Shown one piece after another: positions 1-9,388 of a stretch of DNA of 40,972 bases. How positions within the stretch are numbered: position 1 is the stretch's first letter; the number at the start of each line of letters is the position of its first letter. The stretch is from CAZUTK01 sp964623265 (lineage in GTDB: Bacteria > Electryoneota > B3-LCP): contig CAZUTK010000020.1 of NCBI GenBank assembly GCA_964623265.1, positions 1-40,972 of the forward strand, read 5' to 3'. The position numbers and the translations under genes were made by a program. A model generated the notes under the pieces. It was not told where the DNA came from and did no database searches. It worked only from the letters and a program-made list of their open reading frames with translations.

Positions 1-1191
<1,191 letters not shown>

Positions 1192-1310
1192 GGAAAAACC
1201 CTCGATTTCTAAATTCGCCGCAATCTTCACCTGATTGCGGTATTGCATCTTCAAGCGCCTGTTGAGAATCCGACAGGGAAGCTCTTACGGCTTGATTCCG
1301 TCATTCCGGG

Positions 1311-1383
<73 letters not shown>

Positions 1384-1488
1384 CTTCTGGATGCTCCCGC
1401 TGCGCGTTTGCGAGCTATTTGTGCGGGGAACAAATCAGATTCCGTTTTCACTTTTCGATTTCGACGGAACTCTTCCGTCGGTTATGCG

Positions 1489-1562
1489 AGCGGGAAACGG
1501 GATTCGAACCCGCGACATTCAGCTTGGAAGGCTGACGCTCTAGCCAACTGAGCTACTCCCGC
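1489..1562 (-). tRNA. tRNA-Gly (anticodon UCC)
   Basis: A complete minus-strand cloverleaf. The acceptor is GCGGGAG with TTCCCGC, the anticodon stem is TCAGC/GCTGA around loop CTTCCAA (anticodon TCC), and the T-loop reads GGTTCGAATCC. CCA is not encoded. It lies between tRNA-Tyr and tRNA-Thr(GGU), as glyT does in E. coli. Confidence 0.96.
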
Positions 1563-1570
1563 AGAGTTCG

Positions 1571-1653
1571 TGGGGAGAGAAGGATTCGAACCTCCGTAGG
1601 CCTAAGCCGGCAGGTTTACAGCCTGCTCCCATTGTCCCCTCGGGCATCTCCCC
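1571..1653 (-). tRNA. tRNA-Tyr (anticodon GUA)
   Basis: This is an 83-nt class II tRNA on the minus strand. The acceptor GGGGAGA pairs with TCTCCCC and the discriminator is A. The anticodon loop contains GTA in stem CAGG/CCTG, and a long variable arm (around CGGCTTAGGCCTACG) sits before the T-arm, as expected for bacterial tRNA-Tyr. CCA is not encoded. It is only 8 nt from tRNA-Gly, so the two are surely processed from one transcript. Confidence 0.96.
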
Positions 1654-1666
1654 TGAAAAGTGCGGA

Positions 1667-1714
1667 AACCCCCTATTTAGTGATCCTTCCATTTTATAGG
1701 ACCACTAAGGGGTT
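1667..1714 (-). repeat. Inverted repeat between tRNA-Thr(UGU) and tRNA-Tyr
   Basis: Reading the minus strand, an AACCCC-TTAGTG-G-TCC arm pairs with GGA-T-CACTAA and then, after an ATAG bulge, with GGGGTT. The stem is about 15 bp with a loop of roughly 10 nt. It lies inside the tRNA precursor transcript. No T-tract follows on the minus strand, so it is more likely a processing or stability hairpin than a terminator. A T-rich run (1721-1728) does follow it on the plus strand, so it could stop antisense transcription. Confidence 0.6.
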
Positions 1715-1749
1715 GATTATTATTTTTTAATGGCAACTCAGCTGGGCAG

Positions 1750-1822
1750 AGCTGGCGAAGGGATTCGAACCCCCGACCGGCTGATTACAAATCAGCAGCT
1801 CTACCTACTGAGCTACGCCAGC
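1750..1822 (-). tRNA. tRNA-Thr (anticodon UGU)
   Basis: A complete minus-strand cloverleaf. The acceptor is GCTGGCG with CGCCAGC, the anticodon stem is GCTGA/TCAGC around loop TTTGTAA (anticodon TGT), and the T-arm is GGGTTCGAATCCC. CCA is not encoded. It is the first gene of the tRNA-tuf transcription unit, with its 5' end about 15 nt from the predicted -10 box. Confidence 0.96.
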
Positions 1823-1836
1823 GTTTATAGAAACCT

Positions 1837-1866
1837 ATAATATAATCTTAAAATTCCGAAAGTCAA
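1837..1866 (-). promoter_or_regulatory. Promoter of the tRNA-tuf unit
   Basis: On the minus strand a -35 TTGACT (1866-1861) is followed after 18 bases by TATTAT (1842-1837); TATATT with a 16-base spacer is an overlapping alternative. It sits directly in front of tRNA-Thr(UGU), in the AT-rich gap after asd, and fits the strong promoter expected for a stable-RNA/tuf operon. Confidence 0.75.
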
Positions 1867-1956
1867 GCAATTTTTTTAACTTTTCTTAAACATTCTTCCC
1901 TGGATAGTGATATGAAGTTTAGGCTGTTCAGCATTCGCAAATTCTATGCTTTCGAC

Positions 1957-2949
1957 TCACTGCTTCCGTTTTCGCAACAACAATTCGAGGATCTGCACGG
2001 CATTTACGGCGGCACCTTTGCGCAGATTATCGGCGACGATCCAGAAATCCAAGGTATCTTCGCACTCCGGATTCTGGCGAATTCTCCCCACAAATACACC
2101 GTCCTTTCCCGCGCAATCCAGCGGGAGAGGATAAATTTCTTCGCCAGGATCATCTTGCAGGGTGATGCTGGGCGCTCTTTCCAGAACCTTCCTCGCAGCT
2201 TCCGGTGTGGTTTTTTCGCGGAATCTCACATGCACCGCTTCCGAATGGCAATAGAGGGTCGGAACGCGCACTGTGGTCGGATGCACTTTTAGATTCGGCA
2301 AACCGAGGATTTTGCGGGTTTCGTGAATCATCTTCCATTCCTCGGTGCAGTATTGATGCTCGCGGACTCTTCCGATCATAGGGATCACATTCAGGAACAA
2401 TCGGTGTTGGAAAGGCGAAACGTTTGGTGTTTCACCCTCGATCTCGCTTAACAATTGCGCCGCACCGGTCTGCCCTGCGCCGCTGGCGGATTGATAGGTG
2501 GATACCACCACTTCTTCTATACCCCATTTCGCATTCAGCGGAGCCAGTGCCACCACTAACTGAATCGTGGAACAGTTGGGATTGGCGATGATCCTGCAAT
2601 CATCCCGAACGGCTTCGGGATTGACTTCGGGGACAACCAGCGGAACATCTTCCTGCATGCGAAAAGCGGAGCTGTTGTCAATGCAGGTGACGCCTTCCGC
2701 CGCGATTCTGGGAATCCATTGCAGGGAGACGCGGGCGCCGGGCGAGAGCAGCGCGTATTGCGCATCTTTCCAAGCACCGTCCTCCAGTGTGCTCACTTCG
2801 AGATACTCGCCGCGAAAGGGCAGCCGCGTTCCACGAGAGCGTTCCGAAGCGACGAGAAAGAGGCGCTCGAGGGGAAGATCCCGCTCCTCCAGCGCTTGCA
2901 GCATAGTGCGCCCCACCAGACCGGTGGCGCCGATGACGGCCAACTTCAC
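1957..2949 (-). CDS. asd: Aspartate-semialdehyde dehydrogenase
   Basis: The enzyme makes aspartate semialdehyde from aspartyl phosphate with NADPH, the branch point to lysine/diaminopimelate, threonine and methionine. The N-terminus MKLAVIGATGLVGRTM is the Rossmann dinucleotide site. IANPNCSTIQLV holds the catalytic cysteine (about residue 126), and ASGAGQTG is a conserved active-site loop. With the start used here the protein is 330 residues, typical of the family. The start is a GTG at 2949, with GGAA 8 nt upstream; the ATG at 3000 would add 17 residues unlike the family and has no ribosome site. It lies 92 nt after hpnD on the same strand and is probably the last gene of that run. Confidence 0.94.
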   Translation of the reverse strand: MKLAVIGATGLVGRTMLQALEERDLPLERLFLVASERSRGTRLPFRGEYLEVSTLEDGAWKDAQYALLSPGARVSLQWIPRIAAEGVTCIDNSSAFRMQEDVPLVVPEVNPEAVRDDCRIIANPNCSTIQLVVALAPLNAKWGIEEVVVSTYQSASGAGQTGAAQLLSEIEGETPNVSPFQHRLFLNVIPMIGRVREHQYCTEEWKMIHETRKILGLPNLKVHPTTVRVPTLYCHSEAVHVRFREKTTPEAARKVLERAPSITLQDDPGEEIYPLPLDCAGKDGVFVGRIRQNPECEDTLDFWIVADNLRKGAAVNAVQILELLLRKRKQ

Positions 2950-3041
2950 GGTTCGATTCCGTCTAAAATATAGTAGATCAGAGAAGTTGTGAACTTTCAA
3001 CCCGGACGCCGCCGCCGGGTTCCCGAATCGGCAGGTGAATT

Positions 3042-3917
3042 TTATGTCCTCAATATCATCTGCGACAGGCAGGCACGCAGGACGGCGAGCGTTTTCTTCC
3101 CAGCCGACAGTGTGACGCGCCGATCGAAAATTCGGAAATCGAGACGCCGGATTTCTTCCAGCATGCGGCGATAAACAGCTTTCATAATTTCCGCCGGAAA
3201 GAGGCGACGGAAGTGACTTCCGGCAAGAGCAGGATCGGCGGCGTTGAAATACTCGACGGCTCGGGTATATTGATGATTCACTAAATTCCGAAAACGATCA
3301 TCGTAAACGCAGTTCTCAAGATCTACTTCATCATATCCGAATTGTTTCATTTCATCCAGGGGAAGATAGAGGCGGCCGCGATGCAGATCTTCGCCGATGT
3401 CGCGCAAAATGTTGGTCAATTGCAGGGCGATTCCCAGGCGATCGGCGTATTCGTCCGCTCCCTGCGATGCGCACCCGAAGATTCTCACGGAGACTTTGCC
3501 GACCGACGAAGCGACTCTGCGACAGTACAATTCGAGATCCCGAAAGGTATAATAGCGACGCGGCTGCAGATCCATCGCGATTCCGTCCAACAAATCATAG
3601 AAGGGCTGAGGGGGCAGTTCAAATTCTCGAATCACATCCGCCAAAGCCAAAAAGACCGGGGAATCATACCGACCGGAAAAGCAGCGTTCCAATGATTGTC
3701 TCCAGCCTTCGAGACGTTCCAACCTTTCCGCGGAGGAAGTGCGGTCCGCGTCATCTGAAATATCATCGGACATTGAGCAAAAAGCGTAAACAGCGGAAAG
3801 CGCCAAACGGCGCCTTTGAGATAAGAAACGAAATGCGGGGTAAAAATTGCGGGCGCGCCTCTGCGCCAGGCGGTCGCAAAGCCGGTACGCTTCTGCCAGA
3901 TCCTCGGATGCCCTCAT
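3042..3917 (-). CDS. hpnD: Presqualene diphosphate synthase HpnD
   Basis: This is a squalene/phytoene synthase family protein of 291 residues. In the HpnCDE route HpnD condenses two farnesyl diphosphates to presqualene diphosphate. Both aspartate-rich motifs that bind the Mg-diphosphate are present: SDDISDD (about residues 50-56) and NILRDIGED (169-177). The segment YYTFRDLELYCRRVASSVG is characteristic of HpnD. The start is the ATG at 3917, which shares one base with the stop of the preceding gene (TGATG) and implies translational coupling. The frame is open further upstream, but only as a shadow of hpnC. HpnE, which would complete squalene formation, and a squalene-hopene cyclase are not in the window. 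Phytoene synthase is the alternative, but pairing with HpnC favours HpnD. Confidence 0.88.
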   Translation of the reverse strand: MRASEDLAEAYRLCDRLAQRRARNFYPAFRFLSQRRRLALSAVYAFCSMSDDISDDADRTSSAERLERLEGWRQSLERCFSGRYDSPVFLALADVIREFELPPQPFYDLLDGIAMDLQPRRYYTFRDLELYCRRVASSVGKVSVRIFGCASQGADEYADRLGIALQLTNILRDIGEDLHRGRLYLPLDEMKQFGYDEVDLENCVYDDRFRNLVNHQYTRAVEYFNAADPALAGSHFRRLFPAEIMKAVYRRMLEEIRRLDFRIFDRRVTLSAGKKTLAVLRACLSQMILRT

Positions 3918-4834
3918 CAACCATTCCTGCTGCTCATGACCAGATCCCCTGCTTTTCCCTGCTTCAGGGCGACCTTGAGCGTTGTAAATTTCTGCCAGGC
4001 GTTCAAGCGCACCCGTCTGCGCAGCGCCGCCAGCGGATCCTTCTGCACATTCGCTAAAAGACTCATTCCGCTTGCTAAAAAGAGCCGAACGCAAATGCGG
4101 AGGTTTCCGTCCACTTTTTCCGGTAATTGCGCGCCCGCCTGTAAGAATTTATAAGCGCGTACGATCTGAAAACGCAGCAGTTTCTCCAGGTTGGAACTGG
4201 GGTTCAGGCTGAGAATTTCATCCGGATCCACATCGAACTGCACGCATTCATCGAGCGGGATATAGATGCGCCCGCGGCGGGAATCATCGCCGATATCCTG
4301 ACAGAAATTAGCCAGCTGCAAGCCCGTGCAGATCGAATCGGAAAGGGCATCCAGCTCGGGCTGATCGTAACCGTAAAGGCGCAGGACCAGGCGCCCGACC
4401 GGATCGGCGGATCGGCGGGTGTAATTGCGAAGATATTCGAAAGTGGGAAACTGAGTGACACTTAAGTCCTGACGGAAAGCGCTGAGGAGATCAAATAGAG
4501 GTGCCACGGGCAATCGGTATTGCGCAACGGTTTTCGCCAAAGCGCGGGTTATTGGATGAGATGCTTCGCCGGCTAAACTTCGCGCCAGTTCTTCTTCCCA
4601 CTCGCTCAGCCTCCGGGCGGCTTCGTCCCGGTCTTCGATCTCATCCGCCAGATCATCCGAATGACGGCAAAACGCATAGAGAGCCGCCAGATGAGGAATA
4701 AGCCGCATAGGCGTCAGAGGCCCCAGCACGAAGAAGTTTTCGTAGTGGCGCAGCGTTAAACGCAGACAATAGAACTGCGCCTTCCGGATCGCAAAACCCG
4801 AATTTCCTCTGCTTGCACCTTCAGTCTTCGACAC
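3917..4834 (-). CDS. hpnC: Hydroxysqualene synthase HpnC
   Basis: The second squalene/phytoene synthase family protein, about 305 residues. HpnC converts presqualene diphosphate to hydroxysqualene. Diagnostic stretches are RHYENFFVLGPLTPMRLIPH near the N-terminus, HSDDLADE (first Asp-rich motif, about residues 58-65), RRSADPVGRLVLRLYG and GLQLANFCQDIGDD (second motif). The open frame extends to 5191, but most of that is the shadow of two other genes. The GTG at 4834 is the last usable start before the conserved region and overlaps the upstream gene by 14 nt. No good ribosome site is seen, so the exact start is uncertain. The coupling to hpnD is clear. Confidence 0.85.
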   Translation of the reverse strand: MSKTEGASRGNSGFAIRKAQFYCLRLTLRHYENFFVLGPLTPMRLIPHLAALYAFCRHSDDLADEIEDRDEAARRLSEWEEELARSLAGEASHPITRALAKTVAQYRLPVAPLFDLLSAFRQDLSVTQFPTFEYLRNYTRRSADPVGRLVLRLYGYDQPELDALSDSICTGLQLANFCQDIGDDSRRGRIYIPLDECVQFDVDPDEILSLNPSSNLEKLLRFQIVRAYKFLQAGAQLPEKVDGNLRICVRLFLASGMSLLANVQKDPLAALRRRVRLNAWQKFTTLKVALKQGKAGDLVMSSRNG

Positions 4835-5069
4835 TGGCGGGGGTGCTTTCGGCTTCGGTCTCTTCGGAATCGCCGCCGGGAGCGTGTCCTTCAAAGGAAC
4901 CAATGGAGACCGGCACTCGATTGCGGCAGGTTTCGACAAAGCAGGACCAGTGATACGTGCCTTCCATGCTCGCCTGCTTCGAAACATAGGGCTTTTCATT
5001 GGGGGTGAATTCTTGTTGACAGACTGCACACCTAACGACCGTTCCCCCCTTGCTACGGATTCTACCCAC
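4821..5069 (-). CDS. Small Cys/His-rich protein, probably zinc-binding
   Basis: An 82-residue protein of no family I recognise. The N-terminal half has CAVC (residues 14 and 17), then YHWSCFVETC with H40, C43 and C48, a plausible single zinc site. The C-terminal 20 residues are acidic and look disordered. It is very likely real: it begins with a GTG preceded by an AAGGAG ribosome site at 7 nt spacing, overlaps the end of the phosphohexomutase by 8 nt and the start of hpnC by 14 nt. Codon use resembles the neighbours. The position between a sugar-phosphate mutase and the squalene genes says it is co-translated with them but does not show its job. Confidence 0.75.
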   Translation of the reverse strand: MGRIRSKGGTVVRCAVCQQEFTPNEKPYVSKQASMEGTYHWSCFVETCRNRVPVSIGSFEGHAPGGDSEETEAESTPASVED

Positions 5070-6423
5070 GTCGAAACTCCTTCACTTTTGTCTGTATCCA
5101 CGACGATATTTCTTCCAATTTCTCCGGACTGTCTGCTTCGAAGCGCATGACGATCGCAGGTTGCGTATTGGAAGCCCGAACCAGACCCCACCCGGAAGGA
5201 AACGTGACGCGCACCCCATCTACGGCAATGACGTCATATCGGGACTCAAAATACTGCTTCACCTTCGCCACCAGTTCGAATTTCTCTTCATCCGAACAGT
5301 CCACGCGGATTTCCGGCGAATTGTAAACTTTCGGCAGTCCCCATAAAAGCTGCGCTAAGGGTCGGGCTTCCTGGCAGAGGATTTCGATCAAACGCCCTGA
5401 AGCGTAGATCGCATCGTCAAATCCGAAATAACGATCGTTGAAGAAGATATGACCGCTCATCTCACCCGCCAGCAGCGCCTTCTCTTCCCGCATCTTCTTT
5501 TTTATAAGGGAATGCCCTGTTTTCCACATGATCGGTTTTCCGCCGTGTTGGGCGATATCGTTGTAGAGATTCTGGGATGATTTCACTTCACCGATGATGA
5601 CGGCGCCGGGATTCTTCTTCAGGATCGCGCGGCTGAAAATCACCATCAACTGATCGCCCCAGAGGATATTGCCCAGGTTGTCCACGACTCCGATGCGGTC
5701 GGCATCGCCGTCATAAGCGATGCCCAGATCATACCCGAGAGTCTTCGTTGTATGGATTAAATCCTTCAAATTCGCCGGTATAGTAGGATCAGGATGATGA
5801 TTGGGAAAGCGACCGTCCGGTTCACCATAAAGCACTTCCACTAAACATCCCATATCCCTGAATAGTTCCGGCGCCACTATACCGCCGCAACCGTTCCCGC
5901 AATCGAGGACGAGGCGGATCGGTTGATCAATCATCAGGTTCTTTTTCAGATAATCCTGATAGACCGGTATGACATTTTCCCGCGTCACCCGGCCTGATTG
6001 CGGGGCTTTTACGAAGTCCTCCGCTTCGATCTGTTTGCGCAGCTGCTGTATCTCTTCACCGTAGATCGAATCATGCCCGACATTCAATTTAAATCCGTTG
6101 TATTCGGGCGGGTTGTGGCTGCCGGTGATCATCACTCCACCATCCACACCGTAATGGTGGATGGAAAAATAGAGCAGCGGGGTGGGGATCGTTCCCAAAT
6201 CGAGGACATCCAAACCGGCTTCGGTGAGTCCGCCGAGGATGGTCTCTTTCAGATGGGGGGAGGATAGCCGGACGTCGCACCCAAGCGTAATCTTTTTGCC
6301 GCCGGCGCGGACTATTTTCGAACCGAATCCCAACCCAAGGAAATGGACAGTCCGGTCATCGAGATCGGCGGGAAACACGCCGCGCACGTCATATTCGCGA
6401 AAAATCAGCGGATTCAGTTTCAT
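5062..6423 (-). CDS. Phosphomannomutase/phosphoglucomutase (AlgC/ManB type)
   Basis: An alpha-D-phosphohexomutase of 453 residues that interconverts hexose 1- and 6-phosphates, feeding nucleotide-sugar synthesis. All four loops are visible: MITGSHNPPEYNG with the phosphoserine at about residue 102, the metal loop YDGDADRIG (D238, D240, D242), the sugar-binding GEMSGH, and the phosphate-binding RASNTQP near the C-terminus. The N-terminal FREYDVRG is typical of bifunctional PMM/PGM rather than GlmM. The ATG at 6423 is preferred over a GTG four codons upstream. It is the first gene of a coupled set with the Cys/His protein and hpnC-hpnD; bshA lies 165 nt upstream on the same strand. Confidence 0.9.
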   Translation of the reverse strand: MKLNPLIFREYDVRGVFPADLDDRTVHFLGLGFGSKIVRAGGKKITLGCDVRLSSPHLKETILGGLTEAGLDVLDLGTIPTPLLYFSIHHYGVDGGVMITGSHNPPEYNGFKLNVGHDSIYGEEIQQLRKQIEAEDFVKAPQSGRVTRENVIPVYQDYLKKNLMIDQPIRLVLDCGNGCGGIVAPELFRDMGCLVEVLYGEPDGRFPNHHPDPTIPANLKDLIHTTKTLGYDLGIAYDGDADRIGVVDNLGNILWGDQLMVIFSRAILKKNPGAVIIGEVKSSQNLYNDIAQHGGKPIMWKTGHSLIKKKMREEKALLAGEMSGHIFFNDRYFGFDDAIYASGRLIEILCQEARPLAQLLWGLPKVYNSPEIRVDCSDEEKFELVAKVKQYFESRYDVIAVDGVRVTFPSGWGLVRASNTQPAIVMRFEADSPEKLEEISSWIQTKVKEFRRG

Positions 6424-6486
6424 AGCTTTTCTCACACTGCATCAGCGATCAGCACAGTCGGTTTTCGTTCCCAAAGGCTTATCAAC

Positions 6487-6503
6487 GCGGCGCATCGCGC
6501 CGC
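6487..6503 (-). repeat. GC-rich hairpin between bshA and the phosphohexomutase
   Basis: A perfect 7-bp inverted repeat, GCGGCGC and GCGCCGC, with a 3-base loop in the 165-nt gap. No T-tract follows on either strand, so it is not a classical terminator. It may mark the end of the bshA message or a leader structure of the mutase gene. Confidence 0.4.
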
Positions 6504-6588
6504 CAGCGGTGCTGAACCGGCTTTTTATGGAAGAGATTTTTAAGGGGTATAAAGTTACGAAAGGAATTCGATGATTTCAATAGAAAAG

Positions 6589-7728
6589 TTATCTATTTGA
6601 AGCTTGTAAAACCCGCCGATAGAGATTGATGTAGAGCTGCACGATTCGATCTGCGGAAAAGAGGCGTTGCGCGCGTTCTTTTGCGGCGGCGCTGATGCGG
6701 TCGTAAAGTTTGCGATCCGTCAGCAGCAACAGCGCTTTGTGCGCCATCGCCTCCACGTCGCCCACCGGCAGGAGAAAACCGGTCTCCCCATTTACTACGA
6801 CCTCTGGAAACCCACCTACGTCGGAACAGATCGCCGGAACACCCGCTGCGCCGGCTTCCAGCACCGTCAAACCGAAGCTCTCCATCTCGCTGGGCTGCAG
6901 CAAAAGATCGGCAACCTGCAAGACGTTCGCCACATCCTGCTGCAAGCCCAGAAAATACACATCTTGATGAATGTGGAGCTCCTGAGCATGACGTTCGGCG
7001 GGAATTCGTTCGGGACCATCCCCCACCAGCAGCAGTTTCGCAGGATGGGCGCGGCGAACCCGGACGAAAATCTCGATCACGTCGTGAATCCGTTTCACCC
7101 GGCGGAAGTTGGAAATATGCGCGAGAATGGCTTCTCCGTTCGGCGCAACCTCGCTGTGGCGATTTTTCTCCGCAGTCCCAACCGACCTGTTCCTGGGCAC
7201 AAAATTGGGGATCACTTCGATTTCCCGAGCGACTTGAAAAACCTTCAGCGTCTCTTTTTTCAAGTATTCACTCACCGCCGTGACGGCATCCGATTTACGC
7301 AGAATAAACTGCGTGATGGGCAGGAAGGAAGGTGCATTCCCCACTAACGTAATGTCGGTACCGTGAAGAGTCGTTATGAACGGAATCCTGCGATCCGCCA
7401 ACATTTCTTGCGCCAGATATGCGGACACGGCGTGGGGGATCGCGTAATGAACGTGCAACAGATCCAGTCCTTCCGTCTGAGCGACTTCCACCATATGAGA
7501 AGCTAACGCCAAACTGTAGGGAGGATATTCGAACAAGGGGTAATCCGTCACTTCCACCTTATGAAAATGCAAATTGGGGTGAAAGCTGGGAATTCGGACC
7601 GGCGGGGCATATGAGATGATGTGCACTTGGTGGTTTTGAAGCGCCAGTTCCATCCCCAACTCGGATGCGACGACCCCCGACCCGCCGAAGGTGGGATAGC
7701 AGGCGATTCCGATGCGCAGTTTATTCAT
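6589..7728 (-). CDS. bshA: N-acetyl-alpha-D-glucosaminyl L-malate synthase BshA
   Basis: A GT4-family glycosyltransferase of 379 residues. BshA joins GlcNAc from UDP-GlcNAc to L-malate, the first step of bacillithiol synthesis. The N-terminal signature GIACYPTFGGSGVVASELG is diagnostic of BshA, followed by HVHYAIPHA and HGTDITLVG. The C-terminal nucleotide-sugar domain has VGDGPER and the conserved glutamates in PSEMESFGLTVLEAGAAGVPAI. It starts at an ATG 72 nt after bshB1, giving the two consecutive enzymes of the pathway. BshC, the final cysteine-adding enzyme, is not in the window. Confidence 0.93.
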   Translation of the reverse strand: MNKLRIGIACYPTFGGSGVVASELGMELALQNHQVHIISYAPPVRIPSFHPNLHFHKVEVTDYPLFEYPPYSLALASHMVEVAQTEGLDLLHVHYAIPHAVSAYLAQEMLADRRIPFITTLHGTDITLVGNAPSFLPITQFILRKSDAVTAVSEYLKKETLKVFQVAREIEVIPNFVPRNRSVGTAEKNRHSEVAPNGEAILAHISNFRRVKRIHDVIEIFVRVRRAHPAKLLLVGDGPERIPAERHAQELHIHQDVYFLGLQQDVANVLQVADLLLQPSEMESFGLTVLEAGAAGVPAICSDVGGFPEVVVNGETGFLLPVGDVEAMAHKALLLLTDRKLYDRISAAAKERAQRLFSADRIVQLYINLYRRVLQASNR

Positions 7729-7800
7729 AAAACAGCACCCGTTTCAGTAAACGCATTGTTTATCCGGGCGGTTGAGGCAGTATGCGTCCTGCGGCACTCG

Positions 7801-8550
7801 CTATCTCAAGGTCGCCCACTCCGGGCGCGAAGCCGCCAGCAGCGCCACCGGATCATCCACGCGTAAAGCCTCGCGGGAAACGAACGGTTCGCCGTACGCC
7901 GCTTCGATCTTCGTGCCGAAATATCTGGCTCGCGTTTCGATCATCTCCAAAAACTGAGGTCTGCTGATGTAGGTCTGCGGGTCTCCGGTGGCAGGATCGA
8001 ATTGGGATTGGTAAGCCTGAATCGCCTTCATACGCAGATCGAAAACATCGGAAACGTCCACGATGAAGGAAAAATCGGCATCGTTGCGACATAAATACTG
8101 CAAAGTCCAGGTGGGTCGAAACATCGGCTGACCGGTTTCAATCTTGCGCAACCCCGCTAAAAACGCCGCATCCAGACCAGCTTGTCCCACCGCGGCGTGA
8201 TCCGGGTGCCGTTCTTGAATACAAGGCACGATCCAAAGCGCCGGCCGCCAACGGCGAAGCGCTCTGATCAAAGTCAATTTCAGCTCCTCGTCCGGCGTCA
8301 AATGTCCGTCGCGCAATCCGGCATTTTCGCGGATCAAGATTCCCATAATGCGGGCGGCTTCTTCCGCTTCCTTCAGCCTTTGCTCTGGAGTTCCCCGCGT
8401 GCCCATTTCGCCGCGAGTCAAATCCAGGATACCGACGCGATACCCCTTCTTCGCCATCTTGATCAGAGTTCCGGCGCAGCTCAGTTCGATATCGTCGGGG
8501 TGAGCCGCCGCCGCCAAAATATGCAAGGGTTCCACTACGTTTTGTTTCAT
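7801..8550 (-). CDS. bshB1: Bacillithiol deacetylase BshB1 (PIG-L family)
   Basis: A zinc-dependent deacetylase of 249 residues that removes the acetyl group from GlcNAc-malate. The LmbE/PIG-L zinc motif AAHPDDIELSCAGT is at residues 15-28 and the second ligand motif HPDH at 115-118. LTRGEMGTRGTPEQR and SAFRP-like C-terminal features match BshB1. The start is the ATG at 8550, placing AHPDD about 15 residues in; the longer open frame to 8763 is a shadow of the GGGP synthase gene. Its neighbour bshA supports the bacillithiol assignment over a general GlcNAc deacetylase. It lies 73 nt after the GGGP synthase gene. Confidence 0.9.
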   Translation of the reverse strand: MKQNVVEPLHILAAAAHPDDIELSCAGTLIKMAKKGYRVGILDLTRGEMGTRGTPEQRLKEAEEAARIMGILIRENAGLRDGHLTPDEELKLTLIRALRRWRPALWIVPCIQERHPDHAAVGQAGLDAAFLAGLRKIETGQPMFRPTWTLQYLCRNDADFSFIVDVSDVFDLRMKAIQAYQSQFDPATGDPQTYISRPQFLEMIETRARYFGTKIEAAYGEPFVSREALRVDDPVALLAASRPEWATLR

Positions 8551-8623
8551 CGCAGGATCTGAGTAATTACTGGAGAATAAACGAGCGAATTCGCAATTTG
8601 TGGGGAATGCGGTGCGTGCAGTT

Positions 8624-9388
8624 TCACCGCCCGAGCATTTTTCTGCCGCCGGCGGCGTGGATGGCGATGCTGAAATCCTCCGCAGAACAACCTGAATCCG
8701 CTTCCAGCGCCGTGCCGATGACAATGAAATCCGCTCCCGCCATGATTTTGGAAGCCGCTTCATCCGGAGTCCGGATTCCGCCGCCTACGATAATGGGCAA
8801 CTCCACCCATTCTCTCACCCGAGAAATCAACTTCCCGGGCACGGATTCACGAGCGCCGGATCCGCCTTCGAGGTAGATTAATTTCATGCCCAGGAGCTGC
8901 CCTGCCAAAGCGTGCGCCGCAGCCAAGTCCACTTTATCACGGGGCAGGGGCTGCGTGTGTGAGATGAATTCCACGGAAGTCGCCGTTCCGGAGGAGATCA
9001 GCAGGTAGCCGGTCGGGATCGCTTCCAGTTTCAACCGCTTCAAGGTCGGCGCGGCAGTGACGTGATCTCCGATTAAAAACTGCGGATTTCGCCCGGAAAT
9101 CAAGCTTAAAAAAAGCACTGCGTCCGCGTGGCGGGACAACTGCCCGGGTCCGCCGGGAAAGAGCAGTAAAGGGATCTTGAGTTTGGCCTTGACGGCTTCC
9201 ACGGCTTCCTGAAAGCCGTCCTGCACAATCAGACTGCCACCGATCAGGATGGCGTCGGCGCCTCCCTCCTGGTATTCCCAGGCGCGCTGTGCCAGTCTTT
9301 CCGGCGATTCCGCATCCGGATCCAGCAGCACCCAGAAACCCGCGCGCCTCTCTTCGAGAACCGCCAGCAATCGGTCATAAGTGGTCAT
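8624..9388 (-). CDS. Geranylgeranylglyceryl (or heptaprenylglyceryl) phosphate synthase
   Basis: A TIM-barrel prenyltransferase of the GGGPS/PcrB family, 254 residues. It forms an ether bond between sn-glycerol-1-phosphate and a polyprenyl diphosphate, the first committed step of archaeal-type membrane lipids. Conserved stretches are LLDPD (residues 21-25), ADAILIGGS, LFPGGPGQ, PTGYLL, YLEGGSGA (172-179), VGGGIRTPDEA and a C-terminal phosphate-binding GAD/IGTALE. Group II enzymes of this kind occur in Bacteroidetes and related FCB bacteria. The chain length of the prenyl substrate cannot be told by eye. It begins inside the end of the FAH-family gene (14-nt overlap), so the two are translated together. 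Later pathway enzymes are not in this window. Confidence 0.9.
   Translation of the reverse strand: MTTYDRLLAVLEERRAGFWVLLDPDAESPERLAQRAWEYQEGGADAILIGGSLIVQDGFQEAVEAVKAKLKIPLLLFPGGPGQLSRHADAVLFLSLISGRNPQFLIGDHVTAAPTLKRLKLEAIPTGYLLISSGTATSVEFISHTQPLPRDKVDLAAAHALAGQLLGMKLIYLEGGSGARESVPGKLISRVREWVELPIIVGGGIRTPDEAASKIMAGADFIVIGTALEADSGCSAEDFSIAIHAAGGRKMLGR

Noticed and set aside
3917..5191. 424-codon version of HpnC
   Set aside because: The first 119 codons are the shadow of the mutase and Cys/His genes and do not resemble HpnC.
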